A DNA stretch of 57,359 nt from Scytonema sp. RU_4_4 (lineage in GTDB: Bacteria > Cyanobacteriota > Cyanobacteriia > Cyanobacteriales > Nostocaceae), in the NCBI GenBank assembly GCA_012031965.1, contig JAAUSC010000016.1:1-57359 (forward strand), read 5' to 3'. The number at the start of each line of letters is the position of its first letter. Within the stretch, counting starts at the first letter, position 1. Shown in pieces: positions 51,536 through 57,359 of this stretch. A model generated the notes under the pieces. The model had not been told where the DNA came from. It searched no databases and saw nothing but the letters and a program-made list of their open reading frames with translations. Made by a program: the position numbers and the translations under genes.

Positions 51536-52855
51536 GTGTTGATTCTAGAGTACAAGGCAAAAGGCAATAAAACACAATACCAAGCAATTGAAGAAGCTAT
51601 TAAGACTACTCAATTTGTTAGAAATAAGTGTCTCAGATATTGGATGAACTCTTCTAAAGAAGACAACGTTAATAATGCTGCTATTAGCCGATACTCAACA
51701 GTACTACGCGCTGACTTCCCCTTTGTTGCAGCACTAAACTCAATGGCAGTACAGGCTGCTGCTGAAAGAGCGTGGCTTGCAATTTCTCGGTTCTATGACA
51801 ATTGCAAAAAAGCTAAACCAGGGAAGAAAGGTTACCCACGTTTTCAACACGACAATCGTTCCGTTGAGTACAAAACTAGTGGGTGGTCACTGCACCCAAC
51901 AAAGCGTAGAATCACATTCACTGATAAAAAACAAATCGGTGAACTCAAATTGATGGGCAAGTGGGATATTCACACTTATCCTGCTAAGTCAATCAAACGA
52001 GTTCGGATCGTCCGTCGAGCAGACGGGTTCTACGTTCAGTTTTGTGTTGATGTTGAGTGCAAAGAAGATGTTCCATCTACAGGTCAAGAAATTGGCTTGG
52101 ATTTTGGCTTGGAGTACTTCTACACCGACTCAAACGGACACCACGAACCGAATCCTAGGTTTCTACGAAAAGCCGAGAAACAAATCAAACACTGTCAGCG
52201 CAGAATATATAAAAAGGAGAAAGGGAAGAACGGTAGAAAAAAGGCTCGAAACCGATACGCACGCAAACACCTGAAGATAAGTAGAAAACGTACCGAACAC
52301 AGCCTATCGAAGGCGCGTCACGTCCTCCGGTCTAACGACTTAGTGGTCTACGAAAACTTGCAGGTTAAAAATATGGTGCGTAACTATCATCTAGCAAAAA
52401 GCATTAACGACGCTGGATGGAGACAGTTTCGGAGCTATTTAGAATACTTTGCCAACAAGTACGGAAAAGTGGCAGTAGCTGTAGAACCTCACTACACCTC
52501 GCAGCAATGTCCACAATGCGGCACGATGGTTAAAAAATCACTGTCAACCAGGACACACACCTGCAAATGTGGATGTGTTCTGCAACGTGACTATGCCGCA
52601 GCAATCAACATACTTTGTAAAGGCAAAGAAAAAATTGCTACCTCAGGGCATGGGGGAAGCAAGGTTTCTAAGCAGAAACCAAGAAACGCTAGGGGAGTTG
52701 GAAGCTCTACTCATGTTGGTGTAAACCTGCATGAGCAACTTCCGACGTTGAGCCTAGAATCCCACGGCTATAAGCCGTGGGAGTGTCAAAAACTCTTTGA
52801 GTGTCTCAAGTGTCATCTGTTGCAACCCGGCGATCGCTCATACCAAACTCCTTAA
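51536..52855 (+). CDS. tnpB: TnpB RNA-guided nuclease of an IS200/IS605 element
   Basis: 439 residues. GTG start behind a near-perfect AAGGAGGTGA site (51519-51528). RuvC-type catalytic residues are all present: Asp189 (EIGLDFG), Glu273 (LVVYENL), Asp352 (LQRDYAAAINIL). A zinc finger is formed by Cys325/Cys328 (CPQCG) and Cys343/Cys345 (CKCGC). TnpB proteins are guided by an RNA from the element's right end and cut DNA to help keep the element. The frame reads through the right-end hairpin, so the last 30 residues (after LESHGYKPWE) are encoded by the element end and flanking DNA. Looks functional. Confidence 0.9.
   Translation: MLILEYKAKGNKTQYQAIEEAIKTTQFVRNKCLRYWMNSSKEDNVNNAAISRYSTVLRADFPFVAALNSMAVQAAAERAWLAISRFYDNCKKAKPGKKGYPRFQHDNRSVEYKTSGWSLHPTKRRITFTDKKQIGELKLMGKWDIHTYPAKSIKRVRIVRRADGFYVQFCVDVECKEDVPSTGQEIGLDFGLEYFYTDSNGHHEPNPRFLRKAEKQIKHCQRRIYKKEKGKNGRKKARNRYARKHLKISRKRTEHSLSKARHVLRSNDLVVYENLQVKNMVRNYHLAKSINDAGWRQFRSYLEYFANKYGKVAVAVEPHYTSQQCPQCGTMVKKSLSTRTHTCKCGCVLQRDYAAAINILCKGKEKIATSGHGGSKVSKQKPRNARGVGSSTHVGVNLHEQLPTLSLESHGYKPWECQKLFECLKCHLLQPGDRSYQTP
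52761..52781 (+). other. Right-end hairpin of the tnpB element, likely part of its guide RNA
   Basis: A perfect 9-bp stem CCCACGGCT/AGCCGTGGG with loop ATA. In this group the right end is both the transposition end and the 3' scaffold of the omega RNA whose guide is the flanking DNA (52790 onward here). The guide assignment is inference. Confidence 0.6.
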
Positions 52856-52980
52856 ATTTCTCTACCCACTTTAAGACTCCATTTCGATTTTAAAAGACGT
52901 TCAGGAGCATCCATTATGAAATTTATCAAACTCCGCAACCTGGCATTTCCCAATTTCTTATTCTGACTTCTGGATTCTGA

Positions 52981-53093
52981 CTCCTCGTTCCCTGGCTCAG
53001 CCAGGGAATGCGCTACTAGGAGGCTCCGCCTCCGGTACTTAGGTTGAGGCAGAGCCTCTTAGCTGGCATTTCCAGCCTGAGGCTGGAAACGAG
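52981..53093. repeat. Palindromic repeat family 1, copy downstream of the CHAT gene
   Basis: Outer CTCGTT(C)CC and GG(A)AACGAG ends, with CCCTGGCTCAGCCAGGG, GAGGCTCCGCCTC and CCAGCCTGAGGCTGG palindromes inside. It lies directly after the CHAT stop codon and may act in transcription termination. Confidence 0.7.
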
Positions 53094-53094
53094 A

Positions 53095-56019
53095 TTATTG
53101 CCAGTTACCAATTAAAATATAGGGTGCCCAAAAGTAGGGATGTCTGTTCCTGGGATTTTTCAGGAGATTTACTTGAGCTTGACGCAAAGCTTTTGCTTTA
53201 GGCATTTTTTTATCAACTAAATTGTCGTAAAACTCAGTCATTACCGTCGCAGTCGTGTCATCCGCGACACTCCAAAGAGTTGCCAATGTACTACGCGCTC
53301 CTGATTGTATGGCAATTCCTGCTATTCCTAAAGTAGCTCGATTATCTCCTTTAGCTGTTTGACAAGCACTCAAAACAAGGAGATCAACTGCTTCTTGTTG
53401 GTTTGTCTCCCTCGTTCTCAGTACAGATTTTAACTCATTAACATTGACTTCACCATTCCAAGTCAGAATAAATGTATTGTCTGCCTGCGAACTAAATTGA
53501 CCATGAGTTGCTAGGTGTACTACAGGTGCATTAGAAGACTTAACCGCATCTGTGAGCGCTATTCTAGTAAATTTACTGTTAAGTAGCTCTTGTCGAGCAG
53601 GAATTTTCACTTCACTTGCGATTTGACTCACTTCTTTTGTGACATAGGGTAAATCATTAAATCTTCCCGGATATTTTTGTTCAAACTCTTTAGGTAATTC
53701 GCTCAATCCAGCAACGACTACTCGTCTTTTTAATCTTTCTGCACTCAGAGGAGCGATGGTTGGTAATAACTGCAAACCTGGTGTTAGAGCAAGATTGTAT
53801 TCTTTTTCAATCAGAAATTGTTTTCCATCGTAGAGTGCTGCCATTGGAATATTTCTTAGTACTCCATCTAAAATAAACACAATATTTGTGTCTTTTTTTA
53901 AATTAGAGTCTAATGTTTTTTGAACTAACCATTTATATAAATTCTCTAAATCTGGTAAAAATTCCCCACTGTTGCGATTTAACAGTTTTTGGCTGAGTTC
54001 TTCAATGGTTTGTTCCATTTTATCTGAGGTAATAAAATTACCAGATTCATCTTTGGGAAAATCAGATGTATAACGGCGCTTTGCTCCATTAGGAAGGGAG
54101 GCGATAACTGCCAAGCGGTCAGGCAATATTAAGGGATAAATAAAAACTGTGTTGTTTGTCTTATCAATCTCGTCAATCTGAACAGTTTTAGCATCTACAC
54201 AAGCTCTGCGGAAAAAGTTATCTAGTTCTGCTACTTGTAGTGAGTCAATTACTTCTGTAGCTACCTTAATATTTTCTTCACTAAAGTTTCCTTCTAAAAG
54301 AAAACTCACATATTCTCGATATACAGGTTCTACTTCATCTCGAAAAGAAAATTGCACATCGCGGTTAACGACGGCTAAATCATTTCGCAGGGATTTGAGG
54401 TGATTTATTGCTTGTTTATAGGAGCCTTTCGCTTTATCATCATCACCTAAGGCTCTCAGGATACGACCTAATTGCCATCGCCAACGATAGGCAATATCAG
54501 AGGCAGAAATTCCTTCAGCAAGTTTCACAGCTTGCTCTGTGAGATTTTGAGCTTCAGACCATTGTTGAGTTTGCTCGTACAAGTTGCCGAGAGTACCTAA
54601 GGCGTAGGAATAGGTGCGATTATCTTGTAATTGTTGAGCTTGGTTCGCACTAACTTTAACTATCTCAGCAATTTCTCGCCAAGAAATGTTACTAGTAGTC
54701 TGCCAAAGCAACTCTGCAGGTTGAACGATCTCTGAGAAACCCGGTTTCTGTATCCGGCGAAGTTCCTGTGGTGAAACACTAGTATTATTCTTTTGTTTTA
54801 GTTTAATAAGACTTTGGGCAAAGTTAATATGAGCGTTAATACTGCTACGACTGGGTGGAATGGTAGCAATTCGAGATTGAATTTGAGACAACAATCTCTG
54901 GTAGATATCTGATAAATTATTTTGTATTTCTTGTGATATTGTTTTCTCTTGTTCGGATAATTCTTTTTTCTCTTGTTCTGATAATCTGTTTTTATCTGCC
55001 CCAGCTAATTGAAATTGTATTTTGCGCTGTTGGTCTAATAATTTGTCTGTTCTTAGACGCAAAAGCCGTAGTTCATTGAGTTGTGATTCTAGTTGAGTAA
55101 GAGGCTTGTCAGAAGTGCTTGCTGCTTGACGATAATAATTTAAAGACTCTTGAATATATCCTTTAATTTTATCTTCTTCAATTTCATTATTGGCTAAAGC
55201 TTGGGCTGTGTTGCCTAAACTTAGCTGAATTTCTGCAACCTTTTCTTTTGATTGCTGTTTTTGAGCGATGATTAAACTTTTGAGCAAAACTTGCTGTGAC
55301 TTGCTTAAATTTCCCAGCACTCGCAGAGTGTTACCGAGATTAAGCAATCGAGTTGCTTTCATGATGGAGTCAGATTGCTTGTTTGTGCTTTGTTCTACAG
55401 CATCTAGAGTATTATTAGCACGACGGTAAAATCCTAATGCTTGGAGTGCCTGAGCTTGGTTAATCTGGCTACCAGTGGTACCCGCTTCATCGCCAATTTG
55501 TTTATAGACTACCGTCGCTTCTTCCCAGCTTTTCAGTGCTTGTTCTGCTTTACCTTGTACTAATTGCAACTTTCCTTTCGTGTTTAAAGCTTGAGCGCGG
55601 ATAGATAAATACTCTTTGGAACCATTTTTGTTGTGTAATAGTGCCAAGCTGTTGTCAATCGCTTTTTCAGCATTAGCTAATTCTCCTAACTGTTGGTGAG
55701 CCAAAGAAAGATAGCTTAATGCCAAAGCTTGGTTCAGCCCATCTCCAACTGCTTGAAATGCCTGAGATGCCTGTTTGAAAACCTTAACAGAATCAGCAAA
55801 TTTTTCTGCTTGATAAAGTTTCAAACCTTGTTGCAAGAGCTGTTTGGTATCAGTTTGCGATGGCGATTGGGTTTTAGCCCACCGCTCTTCGGGCGGTGCT
55901 CCTTTAGGAACCGGCGATCGCACAACTACTGCTACAGTCATTTGGGAAACTGGTTGAGCAGCCAGGGGAACGGGAGTCATGATTTGAGATAATGTAGCTA
56001 AAGTCAGAATGACAGACAT
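53095..56019 (-). CDS. CHAT-domain protein with TPR repeats
   Basis: 974 residues. N-terminal signal-like helix (1-22), TPR-type helical repeats (about 55-320 and 460-560), a long coiled-coil-like region (310-380) and a C-terminal CHAT domain of the caspase fold (about 680-974) with the catalytic dyad His839 (VVHLATHGQF) and Cys886 (LLVLSACQTAKGD). The dyad is intact, so protease activity is likely. It lies 10 bp downstream of the tpsB gene with a GAGGA site before its ATG, so the two are in one operon. Its export signal suggests action in the periplasm or beyond. Residues 35-48 (SPVPKGAPPEERWA) are encoded by a short palindromic repeat. Confidence 0.9.
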   Translation of the reverse strand: MSVILTLATLSQIMTPVPLAAQPVSQMTVAVVVRSPVPKGAPPEERWAKTQSPSQTDTKQLLQQGLKLYQAEKFADSVKVFKQASQAFQAVGDGLNQALALSYLSLAHQQLGELANAEKAIDNSLALLHNKNGSKEYLSIRAQALNTKGKLQLVQGKAEQALKSWEEATVVYKQIGDEAGTTGSQINQAQALQALGFYRRANNTLDAVEQSTNKQSDSIMKATRLLNLGNTLRVLGNLSKSQQVLLKSLIIAQKQQSKEKVAEIQLSLGNTAQALANNEIEEDKIKGYIQESLNYYRQAASTSDKPLTQLESQLNELRLLRLRTDKLLDQQRKIQFQLAGADKNRLSEQEKKELSEQEKTISQEIQNNLSDIYQRLLSQIQSRIATIPPSRSSINAHINFAQSLIKLKQKNNTSVSPQELRRIQKPGFSEIVQPAELLWQTTSNISWREIAEIVKVSANQAQQLQDNRTYSYALGTLGNLYEQTQQWSEAQNLTEQAVKLAEGISASDIAYRWRWQLGRILRALGDDDKAKGSYKQAINHLKSLRNDLAVVNRDVQFSFRDEVEPVYREYVSFLLEGNFSEENIKVATEVIDSLQVAELDNFFRRACVDAKTVQIDEIDKTNNTVFIYPLILPDRLAVIASLPNGAKRRYTSDFPKDESGNFITSDKMEQTIEELSQKLLNRNSGEFLPDLENLYKWLVQKTLDSNLKKDTNIVFILDGVLRNIPMAALYDGKQFLIEKEYNLALTPGLQLLPTIAPLSAERLKRRVVVAGLSELPKEFEQKYPGRFNDLPYVTKEVSQIASEVKIPARQELLNSKFTRIALTDAVKSSNAPVVHLATHGQFSSQADNTFILTWNGEVNVNELKSVLRTRETNQQEAVDLLVLSACQTAKGDNRATLGIAGIAIQSGARSTLATLWSVADDTTATVMTEFYDNLVDKKMPKAKALRQAQVNLLKNPRNRHPYFWAPYILIGNWQ

Positions 56020-56029
56020 AGTTCCTCAT

Positions 56030-57359
56030 TTAAAAAGGTTGAGTATAAATAATAGAGAAAGAAAGTCCGTTCTCTTGCCAAGAATCTTTTTCAGCAGACG
56101 AGACAGAGACAAGAGGAATACCCCAATCAAAACGAGCAGTCAGGCGGCTCTGTTTCCATAACAGCCCCAATCCTGTTGATACAAGAGTCTCATCCTCAAG
56201 GGCTGTTCTACCAGCGCTAGAGGTATTCCAGGCAGTGCCAAAATCAATAAATGGGGTAATCTGAAGTACGCCCTGAATCTGCGGAATGCGTAAAATTGGA
56301 TACTGTAACTCCACAGAACCCAAAAAACCATTGTCGGCTAAAAGCAAATCCTGACGATAACCCCGGACAGTAGCTTGTCCACCGACACCAATTTGTTCTG
56401 AAGGTAGTAAGGCTCTGTCTGCTAATTGAAGATTTCCACGTACAAGCAAGAAGGTTTCTGGTGCTAAAACTCTTACCCACTGTGCTTGTCCGCGCCAAGC
56501 GAAAAATTCAGTATCTGGATCTGTATCGTTAGTCGTGGCATCGAAGGCATTAACACCTATACTAAATTGCGATCGCGCTGCAATAACTTGTCTGTCACTG
56601 CGCTGTGTCCAGTCTTGAAACAATCGGACTGCGGATACTTTAGTCTTGCCATCTTCCGCACCCGGCGAAGGATAAGGAAATCGTTGTCCAAACAACGCTT
56701 CTAAATAACCAATATCACTATCGCGACGATTAGCGGTGATTCCCAGTGCAAACTCCTGAGTTGGGGTTTGGAATATAGGCTGACGAAAGGTCATTCCATA
56801 CTCTTGGGAATTCCCATTAATATCTAAAATATCAAAGGGTTCTTCAATAACTTTTGTGGATGAAGTGCTGTAGTACAACTGCAAAGTGCCGTTACGGGCA
56901 TTAACTGGCAAAGTATAGCTAAAATCCCAACTGTCACTACCATCGGTATTAGCATAAGAAATGCTTAAACCATCTCCCAATCCCAGTAAATTCGCTTCGT
57001 TCAGTTGGATTTGGCGCTGAAAGCTGCCGATAGTGGGTGCTCGATTGTTGTCTAGTTTAGCTTGGACAGAACGGGTTTTTGCCTCTGTAACCTTCACCTC
57101 TAAGATACTAGTGCCCGGACGCGAACCTGCTCCCAACTCCGCAGAGATATTTTTAATCAGTGGATTGAGTTGTAGCAGTTGCAGTGCTTCCACCAATTTC
57201 TTTTGATTTAAGGGTTTGCCTGTAGCAATTGCTAGGCGGCTACGCACGTAATTAGGGTTAAGCCGCCTTGTACCCCGGACTTGGATAGTTTCTAACTTAC
57301 CTTCAACGACCATGATTTGACTATACTGCCCTCTACTTGAAAGTTTGATTACCTGGTAT
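56030..57359 (-). CDS. ShlB/FhaC-type two-partner secretion pore (TpsB), N-terminus outside the window
   Basis: The frame is open to the right edge, so the 5' end (signal peptide and first POTRA) is missing. Visible are the end of POTRA 1 (VVEGKLETIQVRG), POTRA 2 (LNPNYVRSRLAIATGKPLNQ to LEVKVTE) and a 16-strand type beta-barrel (about 300 residues) with the diagnostic loop motif VRGYRQD and a C-terminal Phe (IIYTQPF). It recognises the TPS domain of TpsA proteins such as the one at 47539 and moves them through the outer membrane. Start of the tpsB-CHAT operon. Confidence 0.9.
   Translation of the reverse strand, partial: YQVIKLSSRGQYSQIMVVEGKLETIQVRGTRRLNPNYVRSRLAIATGKPLNQKKLVEALQLLQLNPLIKNISAELGAGSRPGTSILEVKVTEAKTRSVQAKLDNNRAPTIGSFQRQIQLNEANLLGLGDGLSISYANTDGSDSWDFSYTLPVNARNGTLQLYYSTSSTKVIEEPFDILDINGNSQEYGMTFRQPIFQTPTQEFALGITANRRDSDIGYLEALFGQRFPYPSPGAEDGKTKVSAVRLFQDWTQRSDRQVIAARSQFSIGVNAFDATTNDTDPDTEFFAWRGQAQWVRVLAPETFLLVRGNLQLADRALLPSEQIGVGGQATVRGYRQDLLLADNGFLGSVELQYPILRIPQIQGVLQITPFIDFGTAWNTSSAGRTALEDETLVSTGLGLLWKQSRLTARFDWGIPLVSVSSAEKDSWQENGLSFSIIYTQPF

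Larger units (their letters stand above)
51205..52790 (+). mobile_element. IS200/IS605-group element with tnpB and no tnpA
   Basis: Bounded on the left by a perfect hairpin GTGTATGGGT/ACCCATACAC (51222-51231 with 51241-51250) and on the right by CCCACGGCT/AGCCGTGGG (52761-52781). It carries a divergent small gene and a full-length tnpB but no Y1 tnpA transposase, so it would need one in trans. Exact ends cannot be fixed by eye because this group makes no target duplication. Confidence 0.7.

Overview
The window comes from a filamentous cyanobacterium, most likely a heterocyst-forming member of the Nostocales (Scytonema/Tolypothrix/Brasilonema-like; the genus is my inference). The evidence is the frequent HIP1 octamer GCGATCGC, several families of short palindromic repeats, heptamer repeats of the CAGTTAT type, and genes typical of this group: arsenosugar arsM-arsS, thylakoid-lumen pentapeptide protein, DUF3611, CHASE2-kinase, CHAT protein with two-partner secretion, and a Mo-nitrogenase C-terminal-domain protein. 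No rRNA, tRNA or CRISPR array was seen.

Layout. 1-0.9 kb: start of a Tat-exported molybdopterin oxidoreductase and its cytochrome b partner. 1-5.2 kb: a wrecked type I secretion locus (3'-truncated hlyD, a stub of the ABC exporter, an intact parvulin), separated by a GNAT acetyltransferase and a DUF5674 pair. 5.3-8.7 kb: a large pentapeptide-repeat membrane protein and a quinone oxidoreductase. 8.8-11.3 kb: the arsenosugar pair arsM-arsS followed by two tandem, diverged units that each hold a tiny Cys-containing ORF and a hairpin terminator. 11.4-18.7 kb: housekeeping and conserved genes (queA, YraN family, lumen pentapeptide protein, MerR regulator, PhoD-like phosphatase). 19.3-21.2 kb: a compact cassette of a flavodoxin-like protein and two uncharacterised proteins. 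21.5-27.2 kb: tamB. 27.3-38.8 kb: rubredoxin/metallo-beta-lactamase fusion, deoxyhypusine-synthase-like enzyme, two small membrane proteins, cob(I)alamin adenosyltransferase, a secreted protein, a group 2 sigma factor, DUF3611, a HerA-like ATPase and a glutathione S-transferase. 39.2-43.7 kb: a fasciclin protein, a decayed IS4-family element with a clear 10-bp target duplication, and hypA-hypB. 44-57.4 kb: a CHASE2-kinase gene, then a two-partner secretion region (tpsA exoprotein; tpsB-CHAT operon) broken up by a tnpB element and two decayed toxin-antitoxin modules.

Functional links. tpsB exports the TpsA adhesin-like protein; the CHAT protease-like protein is in the same transcription unit as tpsB. 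arsM and arsS act in sequence on arsenic. HypA and HypB deliver nickel to a hydrogenase encoded elsewhere. The molybdopterin enzyme and the cytochrome b form an electron-transfer pair.

The most distinctive property of the window is the amount of short mobile or palindromic repeat DNA. It has been absorbed in frame into real proteins (queA, YraN family, the pentapeptide membrane protein, GNAT tail) and lies at the break points of several disrupted genes. All family names are judged by reading the translations, with no database search.
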